Shown one piece after another: positions 20,213 to 28,815 of a DNA stretch of 64,000 nt. The first letter of the stretch is position 1. Every line of letters begins with the position of its first letter. Source of the DNA: Streptomyces sp. NRRL S-646 (GTDB lineage: Bacteria; Actinomycetota; Actinomycetes; Streptomycetales; Streptomycetaceae); NCBI RefSeq assembly GCF_000720765.1, contig NZ_JODC01000005.1:558001-622000 (forward strand). The letters are read 5' to 3'. Position numbers and translations under genes: made by a program. The notes below the pieces were generated by a model. It saw only the letters and a list, made by a program, of their open reading frames with translations. It searched no databases and was not told where the DNA came from.

Positions 20213-20285
20213 CCCAGGGGGTTGTCGGCCGCCTGCGGGCCCGTCGTGGCTTGTCGCGCAGTTCCCCGCGCCCCTTCGGGGCGCG
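20213..20285. repeat. dispersed Streptomyces intergenic repeat, copy 1
   Basis: The segment starting CCCAGGGGG and containing GGCTTGTCGCGCAG and the palindrome CGCGCCCCTTCGGGGCGCG resembles an abundant intergenic repeat of Streptomyces chromosomes. A related copy lies at 30389-30489. It occupies the non-coding stretch 20137-20528, which otherwise shows only a C6T8 homopolymer at about 20342-20356 and no gene. Confidence 0.6.
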
Positions 20286-20528
20286 GTCGAGCTCTCCGCG
20301 CGGGGGAGCCACGACGGGCGCCACGGCCCCACGGCCCCGCGCCCCCCTTTTTTTTGGGCGCGCGAACCGCAGGGACCTCACCGAGTCCGCCTGGCCTCCG
20401 GCGAGGGGGCAGGCGAGCCTCTGCGCAAGGAGCAGCTCCGCCGAACCCGTCAAGCCCCGCAGGGAACCGTCACTCAGGTGGCCCCCGCGGAAAGGCCCCC
20501 ACCGCCCTCGTACCGTAAGGATGCGGGC

Positions 20529-20888
20529 ATGGGTATACGCATGCTCAACCGCCGGCCGGCGAGAGCGCAGGCGAGTGCCGAGACGGCGCCCGCCGTGCCA
20601 CCCGCACCGGTGCCGGCCTTCGCCGCTCGTGCAAGCACCGCCCGCATCCCCACCGACCTCGTCGTCGTCCTGCGCCGCACGGCGGCGGACCTCCGGCGCC
20701 GGCTGCCCCGGCCCGGGAGGGGGCCCGCAGAGCCGCCGGCCTGGCGGCTGTGGGCGGGCCTGGGCCGCAGTTACGTCACCGGGCTGCTCGTCCGCGTCCG
20801 CCGCAGCCGCCACGCCCGCACCGTGAGGGTGTTCATCGTGACCGCGAGCACCCTCACCGACCGGCCGGACGGCCCTGCTCCACGCTGA
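20529..20888 (+). CDS. small basic protein of unknown function
   Basis: ATG 20529 begins a 119-residue, arginine-rich protein (MGIRMLNRRPARAQ). The middle is helical and basic (VVVLRRTAADLRRRLPR), and the C-terminus ends in a hydrophobic stretch (RVFIVTASTLTDRP). Codon positions show strong GC3 bias, supporting a real gene. Its 3' end overlaps the convergent DUF4184 gene by 35 bases. I cannot assign a function; a role as a small membrane-peripheral or nucleic-acid-binding protein would be a guess. Confidence 0.55.
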   Translation: MGIRMLNRRPARAQASAETAPAVPPAPVPAFAARASTARIPTDLVVVLRRTAADLRRRLPRPGRGPAEPPAWRLWAGLGRSYVTGLLVRVRRSRHARTVRVFIVTASTLTDRPDGPAPR

Positions 20889-21711
20889 CCCGCTCAGGCT
20901 CTGCGGCAGACGGCACCGGCCGCCACACCCGCACCCCCACCACGTACAGCAGCAGCCCGAGCAGCAGTCCCGCGCCCGCGCCGAAGCACAGGGCCGGAAT
21001 CAGCTCCCAGGGCTTGGCCACCGCGCCCCAGAACGCCCACCACCGCGCGGCCCGCTCCACGGCCCAGACCCCTGCGCACCCGCAGATCACCACACAGGCG
21101 CACCACCGGTCCCGCAGCGACAACACGGGGACCGCAGCCGAAACCGGGTGCGCAGACGCCCTCCGCAGTGCCCGCATCACCCACAGCGCGATCACCACCG
21201 CGGCCACCAGCGAACCCCCGTACTGCAGGTACCAGTACAGGGGAGACCCCCACAGCCCCCGTCCCAGCACGGGAAACAGCCGCACCCCCCACCGGTCGTG
21301 ATGCGTGAAGGCGTCCCACACCACGTGGGTCAGGGCGCCGAGCGCCGCGGACGCATACCACCACGCGGCCAGGGACGGCCGTAAGCGCGCGCGTGGCGCC
21401 CCGCAGCGCAGCAGGGCGGCCGGCCGCGGCTGCCAGGGCCGCGGCAGCAGCGCCACCAGCGGCTCCCGCACCAGCAGCCACAGCCCGGCCAACGCCCAGG
21501 CCACCAGCACGTCGACCGAGAAGACGCCGGGGAAGGAGTGCGTGACCTCTCCGAACTCCATCGCACCGGGCACCGCACTTGCCGCGTAATAGGTCATGTC
21601 GGGCGCGAAGGAACCGGCCACGAGGACGGCCGGAACCAGCCGTCCCCGGCCGGTCCCGTCGCCGCGGACGGCGGGCAGGACGGCAGCCGCATGGCTCAGG
21701 GTGAACGGCAA
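20854..21711 (-). CDS. DUF4184 membrane protein
   Basis: The start is TTG 21711, supported by GAGGAG 6 bases upstream and by the conserved N-terminus PFTLSHAAAVLP found in DUF4184 proteins. The 285-residue protein has about six hydrophobic segments and conserved histidines in SHAA, GEVTHSFPG, ALTHVVWDAFTHHDRWG. The His/Asp-rich pattern recalls membrane-bound metal-dependent hydrolases (YdjM/LexA-regulated family), so a metal-dependent membrane hydrolase is possible. No partner gene is nearby. Confidence 0.85.
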   Translation of the reverse strand: MPFTLSHAAAVLPAVRGDGTGRGRLVPAVLVAGSFAPDMTYYAASAVPGAMEFGEVTHSFPGVFSVDVLVAWALAGLWLLVREPLVALLPRPWQPRPAALLRCGAPRARLRPSLAAWWYASAALGALTHVVWDAFTHHDRWGVRLFPVLGRGLWGSPLYWYLQYGGSLVAAVVIALWVMRALRRASAHPVSAAVPVLSLRDRWCACVVICGCAGVWAVERAARWWAFWGAVAKPWELIPALCFGAGAGLLLGLLLYVVGVRVWRPVPSAAEPERVSVEQGRPAGR

Positions 21712-22055
21712 CTGGGCTCCTCACGCCGGACCTTGCCCGAGCGGACGGCCCGGGTGATCGCTCCGGTCCAGTATGCGTGCCGCGATTCCGCGCCGTTCGC
21801 ACATGGCCAACTGGTGAATATCGGGCACGAACGGGTCCCCGTGGAAAGGAAGTTGTCGTAGGGTCGCCTGGGTCACCGTGTCGGGCGGCACGGTCGAACT
21901 GGTGAGCGCAGCAGCTCGACAGGAACTCGACAGAGAACAAGAGAGCGATACGAGGGCAACCCGCACGCCGGGTCGATCGTCACAACAGGGCGGGCGCATC
22001 ACGCGCCGGACAGACGAAGGCGGACGCTGGTGCGTCCACGGGAGGGGTTCACTCT
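21712..22055 (+). other. long leader/promoter region before the transglycosylase gene
   Basis: These 344 bases lie between divergent genes. The downstream gene has GGAGGGG near 22042-22049 as ribosome-binding site. Leaders of Streptomyces cell-wall hydrolase genes often hold a ydaO (c-di-AMP) riboswitch. I looked for its conserved core and could not match it, so I only note a GC-rich, structured leader. Confidence 0.4.
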
Positions 22056-23777
22056 ATGGCGGCGCAATTCGGCAGGAGGCTGGCCAAGGGAGCGGCAACC
22101 ACCGCCGTGGCAGCACTCGCGGTCGCGGCTCTGTCCGCGTCGCAGGCTCCTGGTGTCACGGTCGACGACCATGGCAGACAGACCGCCTCGGAGGCCCAGC
22201 CCTCGCCCGATGCGTCCGCAGGCGACGGAGCCGCGACCGGCAACTCGCCGTACTACACCGATCTCCCCCCGCTCAACAGCCCGAACCCCTCGCCCACTCC
22301 GGGCGCCACCGGCACCCCCGTGGCGCAGGGCGCGGCAGAGGCGGGCATTCCCGCCACCGTCCTCGACGCCTACAAGAAGGCCGAGGCCGAGCTGCGCGAG
22401 TCCAAGCCCGGCTGCAACCTGCCCTGGCAACTGCTCGCCGCGATCGGCAAGGTGGAGTCGGGCCAGGCCCGCGGCGGCCGCGTCAACGCGGACGGCACCA
22501 CGATCTCTCCGATCCTCGGCCCGCAGCTCGACGGCAACGGCTTCGCGCTGATCAAGGACACCGACGGCGGCAAGTACGACGGCAACAGCAGCTACGACCA
22601 GGCCGTCGGCCCCATGCAGTTCATCCCGTCGACCTGGGCGTGGGCGGGCCGCGACGGCAACGGCGACGGGGTCAGGGATCCCAACAACGTCTACGACGCC
22701 GCTCTGGCCGCCGGCCACTACCTGTGCCGCAACGGCTGGGACCTGTCCGTCCCGGCCGACCTCAACCACGCGATCCTCAGCTACAACAACTCCCAGGACT
22801 ACCTGAACCTCGTCCTGTCGTGGCTGGAGTACTACCGCAAGGGCACCCACGAGATCCCGGACGGCAGCGGCAGCGTCCCCTCGGGCCGCAGCGACGACGG
22901 CCAGAAGGCCAACCCCAAGCCGTCGCCCACCCCGCCCCCGAAGACCACACCGCCGAGCACCGGCTCTCCGAGCCCCAGTGCGCCGCCGTCGAACACGCCC
23001 GGCACGCCCGGCACGCCGAGCACGCCGGGCAGCCCGTCGCCCACCCCCACCGACACCGTGGACCACCTGGCGGACGCGGGCACCGCGAAGCTCACCGCGA
23101 TGGCCGGCGACGCGTTCACCAAGAAGGTCAGCACCAAGGCCGTGACCAAGTCCGGCAAGGCGGTCGGCAAGGTCAGGGTCCGCTTCACCGTCGTCGGCGA
23201 CACCGACAGCACCTTCAGCGGCGGCGAGTCCGTCGCCACGGTCGTCACCAACAGCTCCGGCGTGGCCGTCGCCCCCGCCCTGCAGGCGGGCGAGAAGACC
23301 GGCGAGTTCACCGTCCGTGCCACGGTCGTGGGCCGCGCGGTCACCGGACTCGACTACACCGCCACCGTCACCGAGCGCGTCGCCGACAGCGTGGTGCGCA
23401 CCAGCGACACCGCGCTGACCTGCACGCCGGGCGGCGAGTTCGCGGACCAGGCCGAGGTGAAGGCCACCTACAAGGGCGCCGTCGCCGACAAGGTCGCGGT
23501 CACCGCAACGCTGATCAAGTCGGTGCTCGACCCGACCGAGAACGACAAGGGCCCCTACTTCAAGGACGCCGACGGCAAGACCGTGCGCACCTTGACCGGC
23601 CTGACGACGGACGCCAAGGGTCTGCTGACGCTGCCGAAGCTGTACGCCGACGACAACACCGGCAACTTCATCCTCCGCATCACCACTGCGGGCGGCGCGA
23701 CCCTCAACATCCAGCTGACGGTCGCGGCGGCCGGCTCCTCGGCCAGTCCCAGCCCGTCGCCCAGTCCCTCCGCATAA
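22056..23777 (+). CDS. secreted lytic transglycosylase (MltB-like) with C-terminal Ig-like region
   Basis: The 573-residue protein has a signal peptide (AAQFGRRLAKGAATTAVAAL..., cleavage near 30) and a Pro/Ser-rich spacer. The transglycosylase domain (about 90-270) contains catalytic Glu in AIGKVESG, VGPMQFIPSTWAWAG, a calcium-binding-like DGNGDGVRDPNN and AILSYNNS. A Pro/Thr/Ser linker (about 290-340) follows, then an Ig-like region (about 345-555) and a Ser/Pro tail. It should cleave peptidoglycan between MurNAc and GlcNAc outside the cell, with the Ig-like part perhaps binding wall polymers. Confidence 0.88.
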   Translation: MAAQFGRRLAKGAATTAVAALAVAALSASQAPGVTVDDHGRQTASEAQPSPDASAGDGAATGNSPYYTDLPPLNSPNPSPTPGATGTPVAQGAAEAGIPATVLDAYKKAEAELRESKPGCNLPWQLLAAIGKVESGQARGGRVNADGTTISPILGPQLDGNGFALIKDTDGGKYDGNSSYDQAVGPMQFIPSTWAWAGRDGNGDGVRDPNNVYDAALAAGHYLCRNGWDLSVPADLNHAILSYNNSQDYLNLVLSWLEYYRKGTHEIPDGSGSVPSGRSDDGQKANPKPSPTPPPKTTPPSTGSPSPSAPPSNTPGTPGTPSTPGSPSPTPTDTVDHLADAGTAKLTAMAGDAFTKKVSTKAVTKSGKAVGKVRVRFTVVGDTDSTFSGGESVATVVTNSSGVAVAPALQAGEKTGEFTVRATVVGRAVTGLDYTATVTERVADSVVRTSDTALTCTPGGEFADQAEVKATYKGAVADKVAVTATLIKSVLDPTENDKGPYFKDADGKTVRTLTGLTTDAKGLLTLPKLYADDNTGNFILRITTAGGATLNIQLTVAAAGSSASPSPSPSPSA

Positions 23778-23786
23778 CCGTTCCGT

Positions 23787-23832
23787 ACGACGGCGGCGGC
23801 GCTCCTCGGCCAGAGGGCGCCGCCGCCGTCGT
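23787..23832 (+). terminator. terminator hairpin after the transglycosylase
   Basis: Sixteen bases at 23787-23802 pair perfectly with 23817-23832 (ACGACGGCGGCGGCGC and its complement), followed by GTGTGTG. It ends the transcript of the transglycosylase gene. Confidence 0.8.
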
Positions 23833-23933
23833 TGTGTGTGCAACGTGTTCTCATCTCGCCCTGCCGTTGCTACGGTGCCGGACCTGACGATGTATCAGTT
23901 CCAGTCCGTGTTCCCGTCCGCCGGGAGGCAGGC

Positions 23934-24068
23934 ATGCGCGCCCTGACCGCCGCCGCGACCGGTCTCGCCCTCGCCCTCGCGCTGGTCCTCACGATCACGG
24001 CCATGGGCAGTCCCACGGGCAAGACGTCCCCGAAACCGCTGCTGACGACGGTGCCCGCACACCCGTAA
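23934..24068 (+). CDS. SPW_0924-like small exported peptide
   Basis: ATG 23934 follows GGGAGG. The 44-residue product is mostly one hydrophobic helix (AAATGLALALALVLTITAMG) followed by a short polar tail ending LLTTVPAHP. The length, hydrophobic core and TSPKPLLTTVP tail resemble a small Streptomyces family I recall as SPW_0924. It has no known role. It lies 21 bases upstream of the DUF3068 gene and is probably co-transcribed with it. Confidence 0.7.
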   Translation: MRALTAAATGLALALALVLTITAMGSPTGKTSPKPLLTTVPAHP

Positions 24069-24089
24069 CCGCCCGGGAGGGAGGCCGAG

Positions 24090-25082
24090 ATGCGCCGCAA
24101 GGCCAGTCTGGTCCTGCTCGCCTTCGCCGTGTTCTTCGCGGCGCTGTCCCCGCTGCTGCGCTGGTACGCCTTCCCGCGCCTGGCCAAGATCCCGGCCGAC
24201 CAGTACCAGGACATGGTCCTGGAGGCGAAGAACGCGACCCTCCTCGACTACGGCACCATGAAGGCGCGCACGGTCCGCGAGGTCACCATCGTGCAGACCC
24301 TCAAGGGAAACGTGGAGGCCGCGAAGCAGATCGAGAAGACGGCGGGCCGGGACGTCGTCGTCTGGGACGGCCTCTCCTACGTCCAGGGCCCCGACGGCAA
24401 GATGGTCTCCCGGATCCCCGAGCGCTACATCTTCAACGCCCACACCCAGGCCCCCGTCCACGCCACCGGCGAGATGGTCGACGGCGACCCGGTCAAGCGG
24501 ACCGGCATCGAGTTCAAGTGGCCCTTCCTGACCCAGAAACGGGACTACGAGTACTTCGACGCCCAGACCCGCACCACCAACCCCATCAACTACAAGGGCA
24601 CCCGGAACTTCCGCGGCCTGAAGGTCTACTACTTCGAGCAGACCATCCCCTGGACGAAGGTCAAGTTCCCCAGGACCATGCCCGTCCAGGGCATCACCCC
24701 CGAGTCGGTCGCCAAGACCGGCACCACCCGCTGGTACACCACGGTCCGCAAGTTCTGGGTCGAGCCCGTCACCGGCGCGCCCGTGTACGGCGAGGAGATC
24801 CACAAGGAGGAACTCCGCGGCGGCACCCTCCTGGGCGGCCGGGAGAAGGTCACGGCCTTCGCCGGCCACGTCAAGATGCGCGAGGACTACATCAGGCACA
24901 CGGTCGCCCTGGTCAAGTCCAACCGCACCCTGGTCCTGCTGATGACGTCCTACCTGCCCTGGGGCTTCCTGACCCTCGGCGTCCTGCTGCTCGCCCTGTC
25001 ACTGTGGCTTGAGGCCCGCAGCCGCCGCCCCGGCGACCCGGAACCGGCCGAGTCCACCACGCCGGAACCGGTCACCGCCTGA
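24090..25082 (+). CDS. DUF3068 (PorA-like) membrane protein
   Basis: The 330-residue protein begins with an N-terminal membrane segment (ASLVLLAFAVFFAALSPLL) and has a second one near the C-terminus (LLMTSYLPWGFLTLGVLLLALSLWL), with about 250 residues outside between them. The pattern and motifs (GRDVVVWDGLSYVQ, KVYYFEQTIPW, TGAPVYGEEIHKE) match DUF3068, which databases group with mycobacterial PorA. A true pore function in Streptomyces is unproven. Its 3' end overlaps the convergent hrpB gene by 11 bases. Confidence 0.85.
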   Translation: MRRKASLVLLAFAVFFAALSPLLRWYAFPRLAKIPADQYQDMVLEAKNATLLDYGTMKARTVREVTIVQTLKGNVEAAKQIEKTAGRDVVVWDGLSYVQGPDGKMVSRIPERYIFNAHTQAPVHATGEMVDGDPVKRTGIEFKWPFLTQKRDYEYFDAQTRTTNPINYKGTRNFRGLKVYYFEQTIPWTKVKFPRTMPVQGITPESVAKTGTTRWYTTVRKFWVEPVTGAPVYGEEIHKEELRGGTLLGGREKVTAFAGHVKMREDYIRHTVALVKSNRTLVLLMTSYLPWGFLTLGVLLLALSLWLEARSRRPGDPEPAESTTPEPVTA

Positions 25083-27591
25083 GCCGCGCATTGGTGCGCC
25101 GGGTCGGCTCCGCACCGGCGGGATCCTCGGGCCACGGATGCTTCGGATACCGGCCGCGCAGCTCCGCCCGTACGCCCTTGTAGCCGTCCCTCCAGAAGGA
25201 GGCGAGGTCGGCCGTGACGGCCGCCGGACGGCCGGCGGGGGAGAGCAGATGCACCAGCAGCGGCACCCCCGCGACGGCGGGCGACTCCTGCAGCCCGAAC
25301 ATCTCCTGCAACTTCACGGCGAGCACCGGCTGTTCGGGATCGCCGTAGTCGATCCGGATCCTGGACCCACTGGGGACGGCGATCCGCTCCGGGGCGAGCT
25401 CGTCGAGCCGCCCCGCCTCTCCCGAGGCCCACGGCAGCAGGCGGGTGAGTGCCTGGCCGGCGTCGATCCGTGCGAGGTCGGCCCGCCGCCGGGCCCGGCC
25501 CAGCTCGGGCTCCAGCCACTCGTCCACGCGCGCGTGCAGCGCATCGTCGGAGACCTCGGGCCACGGCTCCCCGAGATGCAGCCGCAAGAAGGCGAGCCGC
25601 TGTCGGAGCACGTCGGCATCGGCCGACCACCGCAGGAGGCCCAGCCCTTCCTGTCGCAGCCCGTCCACAAGCGCATTGCGTACGAGCACGGGGTCGGCGT
25701 CCGCGAGGGGCCGCACCGCCAGCTCGATCGCCCCCAGCCGCTCCACCCGCCGCGCCACGACGTCCCCGTCGGCCCAGTGGACCTCCTGTCCCCCGGAGTA
25801 CAGCGAGGCCGCCGCCGACCGGGCCATGTCCTCGTCCACCACGGCGGCGAGCTGCACGCGCGCGTGGCCCCTGCCCACGGGACGGTCCGCGACGGCGACG
25901 GCGATCCACGGGGCACCGCGCAGGGGACTGCCGTCGCGGAGTTCGGCCCGGGTGCCGGAGGCCATGAGATAGGAGCCACCGTCGGCCTTGGCGACACGCT
26001 CGGGGAAGGCGAGGGCCGCCACGAGACCGACGAGACGGTCGTCTCCGCCGCCGGCCCGTGCGCCCGCCCCCGGAACAGACCCCTCGCCCGACGGCGGCGC
26101 GAACTCCTTCGCGACGGCCCGCAGGCGCTGCACCTCCGTCCGCCACCGCTTCGCATAGGCGTCACCGCCGCGGCGCGCGGCGCGCAGAGCGGCGGCCAGG
26201 TCGTCGCCGTACTCGCGCGGCGCCTCCTCCGAGAGCAGCGCAACCGCCTCGGCGCCCTTGCCGGCCGTGTCCAGCAGCGCCCGCCCCAACCGCGGATGCA
26301 CCCCGAGCCGGGCCAGCGCGGCGCCCCGCTCCGTGGCCCGCCCGTCGGCGTCCACCGCCCCGATCGCCGTCAGCACGGCCCGCGCCGCCGCCATCGCCCC
26401 GCCCGGCGGCGGATCCAGCAGCGCCAGCCCGGACGCCTCCGGATCGCCCCAGCACGCCGTCTGCAGGGCGAACGCCGTCAGGTCGGCCAGTTTGATCTCC
26501 GGCGCCGGGAAACGCGGCAGGCGGGCGTCCTCGGTCTCCGTCCAGCACCGGTACACCGCACCCGGCGCCTCACGCCCGGCCCGGCCCGCCCGCTGCCGCC
26601 CGGCCGCCTGCGAGGCCCGCACCGTCGTCAGCGCACTCAGCCCGCGCGCATGATCCACCCGCGGCTCCCGCGCCAGGCCCGAGTCGACGACCACTCGCAC
26701 TCCCGGAACCGTCAGCGACGACTCGGCCACCGAGGTCGCAAGGACGACCCGGCGCCGCTGCCCGGGAACCAGCACCGCGTCCTGCACGGCGGCCGGCGCC
26801 CGCCCGTGCACCTGCAGCACCTCCACGCCGCCCAGGTCCCCCAGCTGCCCCGCCACACGCGCGATCTCGCCCACGCCCGGCAGGAAGCACAACACGTCCC
26901 CGTCCCGCTCGGCCAGCGCCCGCCGCACCACCGACGCCACATGCGTCAGCAGCGCCGGATCGACCCGCATGCCGTGCGGCGGCGGCACCGGGCGGGCCGG
27001 CGGCGACCAGAGCACCTCCACCGGATGCGAGACGCCCTCGGCCTCCACCACGGGCGCCCCGCCCAGCAGCCGGGCCCACCCCTCGGCGTCCGTGGTCGCC
27101 GAGGCGGCCACCAGGCGCAGCTCCGGCCGCAGCGTCTCCCGCACGTCCCACAGGAAGGCCGCCGAGGTGTCCGCGTCCAGATGCCGCTCATGGCACTCGT
27201 CGAGCACCACCACGTCCACCCCGGCCAGCTCCTGATCGCGCTGCAGCCGCTGCAGCAGCACCCCGGTCGTCACGACCTCCACGCGCGCGTGCCGCCCGAC
27301 GACCCGCTCGCCGCGCACGGTGTACCCGACACTCTCGCCGGCCTTCTCGCCCAGCAGCCACGCCATGCGCCGGGCAGCGGCACGGGCCGCGATACGGCGT
27401 GGTTCGGCCACGATCACACGGCGCGCCGGCCCGTCCCCGAGCAACCCCGCAAGCGCCAACGGCACCAGCGTCGTCTTGCCGGTGCCGGGCGGCGCCACGA
27501 GAACAGCCGTGCCGTGCCCCTCCAGCGCGTCGTGCAGAGCGGGCAGCGCACCACGTACCGGCAGCGCGTCCAGGGCGTCGTAACGGATCAC
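25072..27591 (-). CDS. hrpB: ATP-dependent RNA helicase HrpB
   Basis: GTG 27591 starts an 839-residue DEAH-box helicase. Motifs: I APPGTGKTT near 33-41, II DECH (VVLDECHERH), III SATT, V/VI with TSVAESSLTVPGV and QAAGRQRAGRAGR; then the ratchet region and the HrpB-specific C-terminal domain ending with RYPKHPWPEDPAGAEPTRRT. The length matches the family. HrpB unwinds RNA using ATP; its biological role in bacteria is poorly defined. The stop of the upstream methyltransferase is only 4 bases from this start, and no strong ribosome-binding site is visible, suggesting coupling. Confidence 0.93.
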   Translation of the reverse strand: MIRYDALDALPVRGALPALHDALEGHGTAVLVAPPGTGKTTLVPLALAGLLGDGPARRVIVAEPRRIAARAAARRMAWLLGEKAGESVGYTVRGERVVGRHARVEVVTTGVLLQRLQRDQELAGVDVVVLDECHERHLDADTSAAFLWDVRETLRPELRLVAASATTDAEGWARLLGGAPVVEAEGVSHPVEVLWSPPARPVPPPHGMRVDPALLTHVASVVRRALAERDGDVLCFLPGVGEIARVAGQLGDLGGVEVLQVHGRAPAAVQDAVLVPGQRRRVVLATSVAESSLTVPGVRVVVDSGLAREPRVDHARGLSALTTVRASQAAGRQRAGRAGREAPGAVYRCWTETEDARLPRFPAPEIKLADLTAFALQTACWGDPEASGLALLDPPPGGAMAAARAVLTAIGAVDADGRATERGAALARLGVHPRLGRALLDTAGKGAEAVALLSEEAPREYGDDLAAALRAARRGGDAYAKRWRTEVQRLRAVAKEFAPPSGEGSVPGAGARAGGGDDRLVGLVAALAFPERVAKADGGSYLMASGTRAELRDGSPLRGAPWIAVAVADRPVGRGHARVQLAAVVDEDMARSAAASLYSGGQEVHWADGDVVARRVERLGAIELAVRPLADADPVLVRNALVDGLRQEGLGLLRWSADADVLRQRLAFLRLHLGEPWPEVSDDALHARVDEWLEPELGRARRRADLARIDAGQALTRLLPWASGEAGRLDELAPERIAVPSGSRIRIDYGDPEQPVLAVKLQEMFGLQESPAVAGVPLLVHLLSPAGRPAAVTADLASFWRDGYKGVRAELRGRYPKHPWPEDPAGAEPTRRTNARLRR

Positions 27592-27595
27592 GCAC

Positions 27596-28258
27596 TCAGT
27601 CTCGTACGCACACGAAGATTGCCGTCCCCGGAATGAGATTCCCGCGCAACGGCGACCAGCCGCCCCACTCGGAGGTGTTCCAGGCCGGCCACTCCGGCTC
27701 GACCAGGTCCACCAGCCCAAGACCCGACGCGACGATGTCCCGGACCCGGTCGCCGAGCGTCCTGTGGTGCTCGACGTAGACCGCGCGGCCCTCCTCGTCC
27801 TGCTCGACATAGGGAGTGCGGTCGAAGTAGGAGGCGGCCACGGACAGCCCCTCGGGGCCCGGCTCGTCCGGGAACGCCCAGCGGATCGGGTGGGTCACCG
27901 AGAAGACGAAACGCCCGCCCGGACGCAGCACCCGCCGCACCTCCGTGAGGACCCGCACCGGATCGGCCACGAACGGCAGCGCCCCGTACGCCGAGCACGC
28001 CAGGTCGAAGGAGCCGTCCGCGAAGGGCAGCGCACCCGCGTCGGCGCACACCAGAGGGAACGTTCCGCCGATGCGCAGCGCGTGCTGCAGCTGACGGTGT
28101 GAGATGTCCAGGGCGACCGGGCGGGCCCCCTGGGCGGCCAGCCAGCGCGCGCACTGGGCCGCACCGGCGCCGATCTCCAGGACGGCCTTGCCCTTGAGGT
28201 CCTCCGGCGGGCCGAGCAGCTCCGCCTCCACCTCGTCGAGGCCCTCGGGACCCCACAC
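27596..28258 (-). CDS. class I SAM-dependent methyltransferase (true N-terminus lies upstream)
   Basis: The frame from GTG 28258 encodes 220 residues with the SAM-binding motif VLEIGAGAAQCARWL, the acidic ribose site VALDISH, ADAGALPF and the motif IV/post-IV region VLRPGGRFVFSV. Family members start earlier with a Trp-rich segment; the same frame upstream encodes it (ARANRGWWDRNADEYQVEHG) back to about 28420, so the real protein is probably about 273 residues. That extension has no ATG, GTG or TTG. A GGGAG motif precedes an ATC codon at 28417. The substrate is unknown. It is followed by hrpB after 4 bases. Confidence 0.85.
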   Translation of the reverse strand: MWGPEGLDEVEAELLGPPEDLKGKAVLEIGAGAAQCARWLAAQGARPVALDISHRQLQHALRIGGTFPLVCADAGALPFADGSFDLACSAYGALPFVADPVRVLTEVRRVLRPGGRFVFSVTHPIRWAFPDEPGPEGLSVAASYFDRTPYVEQDEEGRAVYVEHHRTLGDRVRDIVASGLGLVDLVEPEWPAWNTSEWGGWSPLRGNLIPGTAIFVCVRD

Positions 28259-28420
28259 GAAACGGTCGTCGCCCAGGAACGTGCCGTGCTCGACCTGGTA
28301 CTCGTCCGCGTTCCGGTCCCACCAGCCCCGGTTGGCGCGGGCGCTCTCCGTGACGTCGGACGCGCGGCGGGTGGCCTCCGGCTCGAACGCGGAATCGGAA
28401 GATACGGGCTCTTGGATGAT

Positions 28421-28815
28421 CGGCTCCCTCGTCGTACTCTTCCGTCACCCTTATGGCGCAGTCGGCCTCGCGGCAGTGTCACGGAAGAGGTCTCGCAGGC
28501 CTGCGTGGCCTTCAGAGACAGTTCTTGTGCCGGGTATGCGGCGATCCGCCCCGGGTGTGCGCGTTCGCGCATTGACCCTGTCCGGCTGCCCCCGTATGCT
28601 ACAAGTTGCGCTGCGGGCCTGCGCACCTCAGACGTAGCAGGCTGCGCTCGCATCTGTTGCATGTCCCCTCGGTTGTCGAGGCGCCATCACCAGTATCTGG
28701 ATTTCCAGTTGGCTGTTGGGGCGCTTCCTTGGCTGTCCGGCTTCTTCAGAGCGATACGGGCTCCCGGCGTAGCAGTACCTACGACTTCAATGTCCGTACC
28801 GGAGCCCTTTCCCAC
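28421..28815. other. intergenic region and long rpsA leader
   Basis: About 400 bases separate the divergent methyltransferase and rpsA. The rpsA side is a long leader. Ribosomal protein S1 genes are often autoregulated through leader structure, but I could not define a specific S1-binding fold here. No gene is visible. Confidence 0.4.

Noticed and set aside
21850..22055. c-di-AMP (ydaO) riboswitch before the transglycosylase gene
   Set aside because: The leader is long and the downstream gene type fits, but I could not find the conserved core; a covariance-model search would be decisive.
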